A stretch of 16,672 bases of DNA from an uncultured Gemmatimonadota bacterium (lineage in GTDB: Bacteria > Gemmatimonadota > Gemmatimonadetes > Gemmatimonadales > Gemmatimonadaceae): assembly GCA_946479895.1 (NCBI GenBank), contig CAMLHT010000053.1:1-16672 (forward strand), given 5' to 3'. Below are positions 1-7,230 of the stretch, piece after piece (the first letter of the stretch is position 1; every line of letters begins with the position of its first letter). A model generated the notes under the pieces. That model did no database searches and was not told the origin of the DNA. It saw only the letters and a list, made by a program, of their open reading frames with translations. Made by a program: the position numbers and the translations under genes.

Positions 1-1
1 T

Positions 2-955
2 CCCGGCTACGACACCCAGCAGCAGCTGTACACGGCGGTGTTCGCCATCCTCGAGTCCGCCATCGTGGATCTCGGGATGCCGAGTACGGCGGTGCCGGGC
101 ACCGATGACCTGCTGTACGGCGGGAACATGGCGCGCTGGCTCAAGCTGGCGAACGTGCTCAAGGCGCAGCTCAACCTGACCGTCTCGTCGGCGCCGGGCG
201 AGAACAAGCTGGACCGCGCGCAGGCGGCGCTCGTGGCGCTGCAGAACGGCTTCACGAGCAACGCGGACGATCCGGACTTCAAGTACTATGACGCGAACGG
301 CCAGCGGAATCCGCTCTATCAGTCGCTGGTGGATCCGCGCATCCAGATGGCGAAGCACTACGTGGACCTGCTCCAGTCACTGGGCGACCCGCGGCTGTCG
401 CGGCAGGCCTCGCCCACGCGCCAGAACGGTGGGTACGTCGGACATCCGAATGGCGGCGGCGCGGTGGATACGGCGACGATCTCGTCGGTCAACCCGATCT
501 ACAGTGCCCCGAACGCGAAGCTCACCTGGATCAGCTACGCCTCGGCCAAGGAGACGGAAGCCGAGGCGAGGCTGATCGTGTCCGGCGCCGCGGCGGCCGA
601 TGCCGCGTACCGGGAGGGCATCACCGCCAACATGACCAAGCTCGGCGTGAGCGCGGCGGAGCAGGCGGCGTACCTGGCGTCGCTCCCGTCGCTCGGCGCA
701 TCGTCGAACCCGCTGAGCGACATCATCACCCAGAAGTACATCATCAACTTCATGAACTACCAGGTCTGGGACGACTGGCGTCGCACGGGCTATCCGGCGC
801 TCACGCCGGTGGCGGGCGCGCTGCTCCCGCAGATCCCGGTGCGGTTCATGACGCCGGCCAGCGAGCTCGCGACGAACGCCGACGCCGTCGCGGCGAGCGG
901 CATCGATCCCGGGCTGACGGGCATGCTCGTGCACGTGTGGTGGGATCCACAATGA
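2..955 (+). CDS. SusD/RagB-like outer-membrane substrate-binding lipoprotein, 3' part
   Basis: The reading frame is open from the first bases of the window, so this is the C-terminal ~317 residues of a longer protein; the N-terminus and lipobox lie upstream. It resembles the SusD-like family seen again at 9716-11209. Shared landmarks are YGGNMARWLKLAN (cf. YGGDAAKWKRFAN), NGFTSNADD (cf. GTFTSNTDN), WRRTGYPAL (cf. WRRTGVPDL) and the terminal VWWDPQ (cf. VWWDTK). SusD proteins are surface lipoproteins that cap a SusC TonB-dependent porin and bind its ligand; a susC gene is therefore expected immediately upstream. The stop codon overlaps the next gene's ATG (ATGA at 952-955), so the two are translationally coupled. 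Linkage to three putative peptidases suggests a peptide or protein ligand, which is an inference. An internal GTG at 38 is not the true start, because family-like sequence (YDTQQQLYTA) continues upstream of it. Confidence 0.85.
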   Translation, partial: PGYDTQQQLYTAVFAILESAIVDLGMPSTAVPGTDDLLYGGNMARWLKLANVLKAQLNLTVSSAPGENKLDRAQAALVALQNGFTSNADDPDFKYYDANGQRNPLYQSLVDPRIQMAKHYVDLLQSLGDPRLSRQASPTRQNGGYVGHPNGGGAVDTATISSVNPIYSAPNAKLTWISYASAKETEAEARLIVSGAAAADAAYREGITANMTKLGVSAAEQAAYLASLPSLGASSNPLSDIITQKYIINFMNYQVWDDWRRTGYPALTPVAGALLPQIPVRFMTPASELATNADAVAASGIDPGLTGMLVHVWWDPQ

Positions 956-3939
956 CGCTGGTCGCTGCCGGGCGGATCATCCGCCCGGCAGCACCGTGGC
1001 TCGTACTGGCCGGCGCGGCCCTGGCGGCTCCGGCTCAGGTATTCGCTCAGTCGACGCGCTCCGCTGCCTGCCGGTCCGATGATGTGCGGACGATGAGCGC
1101 GGCGATGCGGCAGATTGATTCGCTGGAGCGCGTCACCCCGGCCAGCGCGGAAGACCGTTGTGCGCTCGGGATGCTGTACCTGCGCGTCGGGCAACTGGAA
1201 CGCGCCGATTCGACGCTCCGGGCGCTCGTGCGCGAGCGGCCGCGCCAGGTCGATGCACGCCTCGCACTCGCGAGCCTCGAGCGGTCGCGTCTGGACTTCG
1301 CGGCGGCGGACGAGCAACTGGCCGTCGCCGTGCGCCACGCGCCACGCAGCATCCCCGTGCGGCTCGCTCGGGCGGACGCAGCGCTCGAGCGCGCAGACCT
1401 CGCCCACGCCGCCGGGCTCTACGCCGCCGTCCTGCGCGTCGAGCCGGGCTCCTCACCCGCGGCCCTCGGGCTGGCACGGGTCGCATACGCGCGCAACCAG
1501 CTCGATTCGGCACGTGGGCGCCTGGATGCGTTGCTCGGCCGCGAGCCAGCGCTCACGGCCGCGCTCCTGCTGCGTGCGACGATTTATCACTCGCAGCAGC
1601 AGCTGCCGAAGTGGAAGGCGGACGCTGCGGCGGCGCTCGCCTCGGATTCCCTCTTGCCGGCGGCGCACCTCGCGTGGGCGGGAGTGGTACGCGACGGAGG
1701 CCAGGTCGATGCGGCCTACCGCGAAGCGGTCGCGGCGCTCGCGCTCGATCCCTACGACGAAGGCGCGCACAGCTACATCGGCAACGGCGGGTCGATCACG
1801 AGCTACGGGCGCTATCCGCCGCTCGCCGACGACTCCGTGCCGCCGTCGCTCGGCCGCACGCTCGCCGCCGCCGACAGCGCGCTCGCGCGACGCAGCTTCG
1901 GCCGCGCCGAGCGCCTGTATCACGCCGCGCTCATGGCGCATCCCATGAGCGCCGCCGCCATGCTCGGCATCGGGGCGGTGCACTACCGGCGCGGGCACTA
2001 TCGGACGGCGCTCGACTGGTACCTGCGCACGGCACAGGCGTATCCCGACCTGGGCATCGCGCACTACGGCGCAGCCACGGCGATGAAGGCGCTGCGCGAC
2101 CAGCGCAATCCCGCGGTGCAGGCGGCGCGCAGGCGATTTCGCGCCATGCCGCGCCCAGCCGAGCCGGAGCGGCTGCGGGACGTGTTTCCCGACTACGATC
2201 GCCTCGACGCCGACCTGCAGAAGGTCATCCTCCTCGCGGTGGCACCGGTGCGCCACTACATCCCGCTCCTCGCGACGGCCGGCGCGACGTTCCGGCTCAT
2301 CCCGTTCGAGCGGCGGATGTGGGAGATGCCGGACAAGGAGCGGACGCGTGGCACGCGCACCTTCGACCTGCGGCTCTGGGACGACGTGAAGGGGCAGGGC
2401 GGCTTCCACGCGCTCTCCGGAGAGGAATGGGTGCGGGACGCCATGAACGGCCGCTACAACGTGCTCTCGCACGAGTTCATGCATCAGGTGCACGGCACCG
2501 TGCTCACCGATGAGCAGCGGGCCGAGATCACGCGGCTGTTCGCCACGGCGAAGCGCGAGCGTCGCACGCTGGATTCCTACGCCGATTTCAACGAGATGGA
2601 GTATTTCGCCCAAGCGTACGAAGCGGCGATCAGCGAGACCAAGCTCTCCGACCAGAAGGGGACGAGCGGCCACACGCGCGCCGAGGTCGAGCGCCTGGAT
2701 CCGGACGTCTACCGGTTCATCCTCACCCTGGCCACGCGGCCCGCGACCGATTTGAACGCCGTGGTCGCCACGACGCAGCGCATCGGCGCCCTCATCGGCG
2801 ACGGAAAGCTCGCGGCCGCCGTGGACACCGCGCGGCAGGCGCTGGCGCGCTACGGCGATCGCGCCGAGCTGCTCACCCAGCTGGGTCGGGCGCAGCGGCT
2901 TTCTGGCAACTACGTGGCGGCGAGTGCCGCCGACGAACGGGCGATCGCGGCGTTCCCGCGCGTGATGGCCGGCTATGCCGGCCTGGCCGACGACTACGTG
3001 TACGCCGCGCGCGACTATCCGCGCGCGCTCGCCACGCTCGAACGGGCCGTTGCCGCCAACCCGGAGTCTGGGGAGGGCTGGATGCGACTCGCGGGCATTG
3101 CCCTCGCCGCGGGCCGACTCGAGGTCGCGCGGCCTGCCGTCGCGCGCGCTGACTCGCTCATCCCGGCGCCGAACCCGTACGCTGCGTACTCCACGCCAGG
3201 TGCCGTCGCGGCGCGTGCGGCCTTTCTCGCCTCCCAGGATACCATCGCGGAGCGGCTGTATCGCTTCAGCATCGAGCACGTCACCCGCGCCGACATCGGC
3301 GCATGGACCGATCTCGCGACCATCGCACTGCGTCGCGGCGATACGGCAACAGCGCGTACGGCGCTCGAGGCCGCGCAGGCGGTGGACCGGGAAGATGCGC
3401 GGGTGCGCGAGATCGGGGCGGACCTGCTCGCCGCGGCTGGAGAGCGCCGCCAGGCACGCGACCGCCTGCTCCTCGCGCTCGACAAGGACTCCACCCGTCT
3501 CGAGACGATCACGGCGCTCGTCGCGAATGCCCGCGTCGACGACCCGGCGGGCGCGGCCGCGTACGTCGAGCGCGGCATGCGCGTCGTTGCCGACACGAGT
3601 CCGGTCCGCTTCACCTTCGAGCGTGGCCGCTTTCGTTCGCGCGACGTGCCCACGATGCCTGCGATCGCTCGCTTCCAGCGCGAGGCGGCGCTCGTGAGCC
3701 TCGCGTCGCACGACACCGCCGGCGCCATTGCGCGCAACCTCGCCGCGGTGCGTGCCTTTCCGCTCGACTTCCCGTCGGTCGTCGCGCTCGTCCAGCTGCA
3801 TGCGGCGCGCGGGAGCTGCAGCGACGCAGCCGCGTGGCGGCACCGGCTGGATACGCTGCAGGCTCCGCCGCGCTACCGCGATGCCGTCCAGCCTATCGCG
3901 ACCACCGCCGACGCCGCCGTGCCTCGCCCATGTCCCTGA
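952..3939 (+). CDS. Exported TPR protein with a central HExxH metallopeptidase domain
   Basis: This 995-residue protein starts at ATG 952, overlapping the SusD stop; the in-frame GTG at 937 would intrude further into susD and is less likely. Residues 1-32 look like a signal peptide with cleavage near AQVFA/Q, so it is periplasmic or secreted. Tetratricopeptide-like helical repeats fill roughly residues 45-390 and 600-980. Between them (about 400-590) lies a putative zinc-peptidase domain with HEFMH at 507-511 and EYFAQAYE starting at E550, 38 residues after the second His. HExxH plus a downstream Glu in E-x-F-A is the gluzincin arrangement, as in the anthrax lethal factor catalytic domain (family knowledge; the homology is inferred from motifs only). 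H507, H511 and E550 would bind zinc and E508 would be the catalytic base. The TPR arms probably recruit substrate or partners. The substrate is unknown. Confidence 0.8.
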   Translation: MTLVAAGRIIRPAAPWLVLAGAALAAPAQVFAQSTRSAACRSDDVRTMSAAMRQIDSLERVTPASAEDRCALGMLYLRVGQLERADSTLRALVRERPRQVDARLALASLERSRLDFAAADEQLAVAVRHAPRSIPVRLARADAALERADLAHAAGLYAAVLRVEPGSSPAALGLARVAYARNQLDSARGRLDALLGREPALTAALLLRATIYHSQQQLPKWKADAAAALASDSLLPAAHLAWAGVVRDGGQVDAAYREAVAALALDPYDEGAHSYIGNGGSITSYGRYPPLADDSVPPSLGRTLAAADSALARRSFGRAERLYHAALMAHPMSAAAMLGIGAVHYRRGHYRTALDWYLRTAQAYPDLGIAHYGAATAMKALRDQRNPAVQAARRRFRAMPRPAEPERLRDVFPDYDRLDADLQKVILLAVAPVRHYIPLLATAGATFRLIPFERRMWEMPDKERTRGTRTFDLRLWDDVKGQGGFHALSGEEWVRDAMNGRYNVLSHEFMHQVHGTVLTDEQRAEITRLFATAKRERRTLDSYADFNEMEYFAQAYEAAISETKLSDQKGTSGHTRAEVERLDPDVYRFILTLATRPATDLNAVVATTQRIGALIGDGKLAAAVDTARQALARYGDRAELLTQLGRAQRLSGNYVAASAADERAIAAFPRVMAGYAGLADDYVYAARDYPRALATLERAVAANPESGEGWMRLAGIALAAGRLEVARPAVARADSLIPAPNPYAAYSTPGAVAARAAFLASQDTIAERLYRFSIEHVTRADIGAWTDLATIALRRGDTATARTALEAAQAVDREDARVREIGADLLAAAGERRQARDRLLLALDKDSTRLETITALVANARVDDPAGAAAYVERGMRVVADTSPVRFTFERGRFRSRDVPTMPAIARFQREAALVSLASHDTAGAIARNLAAVRAFPLDFPSVVALVQLHAARGSCSDAAAWRHRLDTLQAPPRYRDAVQPIATTADAAVPRPCP

Positions 3940-3945
3940 CCTTTC

Positions 3946-3951
3946 AAGGAG
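3946..3951 (+). promoter_or_regulatory. Ribosome binding site AAGGAG
   Basis: AAGGAG lies 4 nt before the ATG at 3956. It fixes the start of the 306-residue peptidase-like protein and rules out the 76-codon upstream extension of the open frame, which runs through the end of the preceding gene in another frame. Confidence 0.75.
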
Positions 3952-3955
3952 CACG

Positions 3956-4876
3956 ATGCGAACTCTCCGATGCATGCTGGTGCTGACGTTCGCGGCGTGT
4001 GCCTCGGGCGCGGGCGTTCCGCCAGCGTCCGCACCTGCGCCTGCCGGCCAGGGGATCCCCGCCAACGCGCTGCTGACCGACTACGCGCGGGCGGCCATCC
4101 GGACGCCGCCTGATTCGGCGCACTACGATCCGTTCTACCAGAAGTACGCCGAAGCCGAGGGACTCCCGATCACTGCGTCGACACGGGTGCCGGATGCGGC
4201 GATCCTCGCCGCCCGCGACATCATGATCCACATGCTCGCCCGGCGCCCCGACGTGCGGCGGGAGATGATCGAGCAGCACTTCCGCGTGACCGTCATGGCG
4301 CGCGCCGAATCGACGCTCGATGTGCCGGAGCAGCGGAACTGGAAGAAGCCGGCCCTCGATGATCCCCGCCTCACCGATGGCGAGCGCGCCAATTATGCCC
4401 GCATCGCCGCGATGACGGATCGCGAATACTGGAACAATCGCGCACGCGGCATGGGGGGCCGGCTCACGTCGGGAACGGAAGAGAACATCCTCGGTTACCC
4501 GGGCACGAAGTACTTCGGCGAGAACATCTTCGTCCACGAGTTCTCGCACGGCATCATGAGCGGCATCCGCACCGCGGATTCGTCGCTGTACGCGGAGATC
4601 CTCGCCGCATACCAGCACGCAAAGGCAGCCGGCATGTATCCGCATCACTACGCCATCAACACGCCGGCAGAGTACTGGGCGGAAGGGACGCAGTGGTGGT
4701 TCGAGTCCAACTTCGATGAGGTGTTCGACGGCCAACCGATGCGCGGCCCGGACGACCTTCGCGCGTACGACCCCGCGTTGTACGCCATCTTCGAGCGCGT
4801 CTATCCCGATCATCACATCCCGATGGACGTGTTCTGGGCGAAGCACATCACTCCACAGCGCCGGAGCGCGAAATGA
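3956..4876 (+). CDS. Secreted HExxH metallopeptidase-like protein (HEFSH...EYWAEG type), probable lipoprotein
   Basis: This 306-residue protein has a hydrophobic N-terminus ending LTFAAC (Cys15). It is probably a lipoprotein, although Phe at -3 makes the lipobox imperfect. The core is EENILGYPGTKYFGENIF, then HEFSH at 194-198, then EYWAEGTQWWFESN starting at E239, 40 residues after the second His. H194, H198 and E239 are the likely zinc ligands and E195 the catalytic base. I recall this EEN-L-PG-GEN-HEF-H / EYWAEG-Q-WF pattern from little-studied secreted proteins of bacteria and fungi, but could not check it. The segment before the motif (about 95-140, including FRVTVMARAESTLDVPE) resembles the equivalent part of the preceding gene (FRLIPFERRMWEMPDKE), so the two catalytic domains may be paralogous. 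It begins 16 bp after the previous stop, and its own stop overlaps the next ATG (ATGA at 4873-4876). Confidence 0.8.
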   Translation: MRTLRCMLVLTFAACASGAGVPPASAPAPAGQGIPANALLTDYARAAIRTPPDSAHYDPFYQKYAEAEGLPITASTRVPDAAILAARDIMIHMLARRPDVRREMIEQHFRVTVMARAESTLDVPEQRNWKKPALDDPRLTDGERANYARIAAMTDREYWNNRARGMGGRLTSGTEENILGYPGTKYFGENIFVHEFSHGIMSGIRTADSSLYAEILAAYQHAKAAGMYPHHYAINTPAEYWAEGTQWWFESNFDEVFDGQPMRGPDDLRAYDPALYAIFERVYPDHHIPMDVFWAKHITPQRRSAK

Positions 4877-7170
4877 GCCCCTGCGATCCACGACCTCGCC
4901 ACCGCTCGCTTCCGCTCGTCGCACTCGCGTTCGCGCTGCTGCCGCTCGGCGCCACGAGTCTGCCGGCGCAGTTCCGGCCGGAGCCGGGGCGCTCCATCGG
5001 CACCGTGCGCACCGAGGGCAAGCTGATCGTGCTCACCCTCGACGACGGCGCGCTCGGCACCGCCAGCCTGTTCGATCTCGACCATCAGACCCTGCGCTTC
5101 ACGCCGCAGGGCACGCGGTATCGGGTGGAGCGCCTCCCGCTCCAGTGGGACGGCGATGTTGGCGCGCCGATGACCGGCAGCGAGGCCACGCTGTCTCGCA
5201 TCAGCTTTCCGTTCTCCGGAAGCCGCTGGAGCGCCTTCTCCGTCGGCGTCACCGGGTCCATCACCTTCGGCGATTCACTGGCCGGCGTGCGCCGCGTCGC
5301 AGCACAGAGTGCGGGGGACAACCGGAATCGCGGCGGCGGCATTGCCGTGGATCGGTTTGCCGAGCTCGCGGAAGCCGCCCCCGGCCTGATCAACACGATC
5401 CCGGCGATCGCCGTGTTCTTCAAGCCGCGCATGTACGGCACACGCTACCTGAAGGAGCTCCCTGACCGCGCCGTCGTCACGTGGAGCCTCACCGAGCCGG
5501 CGGGCGGCATCCAGGACATGAGCTGGACACCCACGGTGAACCGCTTCCAGGCGGTGCTGCATTCGAACGGGACCATTGACCTCTCGTACAACGACGTGCA
5601 CGCGCAGGACGCCATCGTCGGTGTGTATCCGATGGTCCGCGACGGCGCCAGCCACGAGATCGCCAGCATCGCCTCAGGTGCCACGCCCGGCGCCGCACCG
5701 AACCTCGACATCCGCCGGCTGCGCCTTTCGTCGACGAATGGCGTCATGCTCGACGCGACCATCGAGACCGCGGGGCCGGTGCTGCCGGAGAGGGACTCCG
5801 CCGCAGCGGGCATCGTCTACCGCATGTGCCTCACCCGCGCGAAGCCGGCCGGCGGCTGCACGGCCGATGCGGATGGCGTGGTGTGGACCATCTTCGGCAC
5901 GCGTGCGCGCGGACGTCCTGCTGCCTCAGCGTCGCGCTATTTCGCCTCGGGTTCCGGCGTGCAGCCCGCCGTCACGGTGCAGGGAAACACGATCTCCGTT
6001 CGCGGTACACTGCCTTCGGGCTACAATCCCGGTACGCAGCTCTACCTCTCCGCATCCGCCCAGGCGCCCGGCGCCGCGGCGCCGGTGGACATGGTGGCGC
6101 CGCAGCCGGTGCGGCTCACCGGCGTCAGCAGTGCCGCGGTGGACTTCTCGTCCGTGACGCGGCAGGACGGCCCGTACGCCGTGGCGTACGAGAGCTTCCA
6201 CTACCTCAAGCCGCCACGCGCGATGGACCTCACCTGCACGGTGATCAAGGCGCTCGGCGACAAGTTCGATTTCCTGGCCTACTACTCCGACTTCCGCATC
6301 GACAACCCGGAGGCGGGCACCTCGAGCACGGGTCCCCTTGGCGGCGGACCGGGAGGCGGCGCGGTCACCGGCATCGGTGCCGAACAGCGCAACCTGGCGA
6401 GCTTCTGCAGCAATGGACGCTTCCAGTGGCAGTACATCCAGCCGGTCTACGTCGGCGCCAATCAGATGGCCGAGTATCCGCCGGCCGGAGTGGTGGACAG
6501 CAATCGCCACAACATTCTCGCCTACGAGCGCGAGCTCAGGGAGCGGACGTCGAACGGAAGGATCCCGCCGTACGACTACGCGATGTCGCAGATCGGCCAC
6601 GAGATGGGCCACCGCTGGGCGGCGTTCGTCTCGGCGAAGGTGAACGGTGAGGTGATCCCGCTCGGTCCCACCCATTGGGCGCGTGGGCTGCAGGCCCAGG
6701 CTGCCTTCCCGTATCAGCGGCCGGTGGAAGCATCAGCCATGGGTGGCGGCGTGTGGCAGGACAACTACGACGGCACCTTCACGCAGCTCGACGACGACTA
6801 CTACGTGCCCGCGACGGGGTGGTCGTACCTGGACCTGTACCTGATGGGCTTCATCGCGCCGGGCGAGGTGCCGGATTTCTTCATCCTGCGCAACCTCGCG
6901 CCCGCGGGGCACGACCGGAATGGCCATCCGATGTTCCGCGCCGATCGCACGAAGGTGACGGTGCAGGACGTGATTGCCGTCGAAGGGCCGCGCCTTCCCG
7001 ATGTGGAGCACTCCCAGAAGGAGTTCAACACGGGAATGGTGGTGGTGGTCGAGCACGGCAAGGTCCCGAGCGCGGAGCTGATGGAAAAGACGAACGGCAT
7101 TCGTCTGCGCTGGATGGATTACTGGACCACCACCACGGGCCACCGTTCCACCATGACGTCGGAACCGTGA
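4873..7170 (+). CDS. Exported beta-rich protein with C-terminal HEMGH zinc-peptidase-like domain
   Basis: This 765-residue protein starts at ATG 4873, which overlaps the previous stop; GGAG at 4863-4866 gives 6-nt spacing. Residues 1-33 form a signal peptide (cleavage near LPAQ). The first ~440 residues are beta-strand rich, with alternating polar and hydrophobic segments and no recognisable catalytic motif; part of this may be an accessory or binding domain. A Gly-rich turn (GPLGGGPGGG) near residue 485 precedes the putative catalytic part, which has HEMGH at 576-580 followed by RWAAFV and then LDLYLMGF from 653. H576, E577 and H580 form a zinc-binding helix. No metzincin HExxHxxGxxH is present and no clear third ligand is obvious, so the peptidase clan is undecided. 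Last gene of the plus-strand operon; a strong hairpin follows 16 bp after its stop. Confidence 0.78.
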   Translation: MSPCDPRPRHRSLPLVALAFALLPLGATSLPAQFRPEPGRSIGTVRTEGKLIVLTLDDGALGTASLFDLDHQTLRFTPQGTRYRVERLPLQWDGDVGAPMTGSEATLSRISFPFSGSRWSAFSVGVTGSITFGDSLAGVRRVAAQSAGDNRNRGGGIAVDRFAELAEAAPGLINTIPAIAVFFKPRMYGTRYLKELPDRAVVTWSLTEPAGGIQDMSWTPTVNRFQAVLHSNGTIDLSYNDVHAQDAIVGVYPMVRDGASHEIASIASGATPGAAPNLDIRRLRLSSTNGVMLDATIETAGPVLPERDSAAAGIVYRMCLTRAKPAGGCTADADGVVWTIFGTRARGRPAASASRYFASGSGVQPAVTVQGNTISVRGTLPSGYNPGTQLYLSASAQAPGAAAPVDMVAPQPVRLTGVSSAAVDFSSVTRQDGPYAVAYESFHYLKPPRAMDLTCTVIKALGDKFDFLAYYSDFRIDNPEAGTSSTGPLGGGPGGGAVTGIGAEQRNLASFCSNGRFQWQYIQPVYVGANQMAEYPPAGVVDSNRHNILAYERELRERTSNGRIPPYDYAMSQIGHEMGHRWAAFVSAKVNGEVIPLGPTHWARGLQAQAAFPYQRPVEASAMGGGVWQDNYDGTFTQLDDDYYVPATGWSYLDLYLMGFIAPGEVPDFFILRNLAPAGHDRNGHPMFRADRTKVTVQDVIAVEGPRLPDVEHSQKEFNTGMVVVVEHGKVPSAELMEKTNGIRLRWMDYWTTTTGHRSTMTSEP

Positions 7171-7186
7171 GCCTCCGACGCATCGC

Positions 7187-7230
7187 GTGAGGCACGGGCC
7201 CGGCGATCGGTCGCCGGGCCCGTGCCTCAC
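7187..7230. terminator. Perfect 20-bp hairpin between convergent operons
   Basis: Arms 7187-7206 and 7211-7230 are exact reverse complements across 20 bp, with a 4-base loop TCGG. The stem is very GC-rich (core GGCACGGGCCCGGCGA). The plus-strand operon stops at 7170 and the minus-strand stop codon (7227-7229) lies inside the right arm, so the structure ends transcription units converging from both sides. No T-run follows on either strand. It may act as a GC-rich bidirectional terminator without a U-tract, or as a 3'-end stabilising or anti-collision structure. Confidence 0.8.

Noticed and set aside
937..951. Earlier GTG start for the TPR metallopeptidase
   Set aside because: It lies further inside susD; ATG 952 gives the standard 4-bp overlap and a direct signal peptide.
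1453..4065. 870-codon open frame on the minus strand opposite the TPR metallopeptidase gene
   Set aside because: Arg/His/Gly/Ala-rich translation without domains, typical of antisense frames in GC-rich genes; the plus-strand gene has signal peptide, repeats and a zinc motif.
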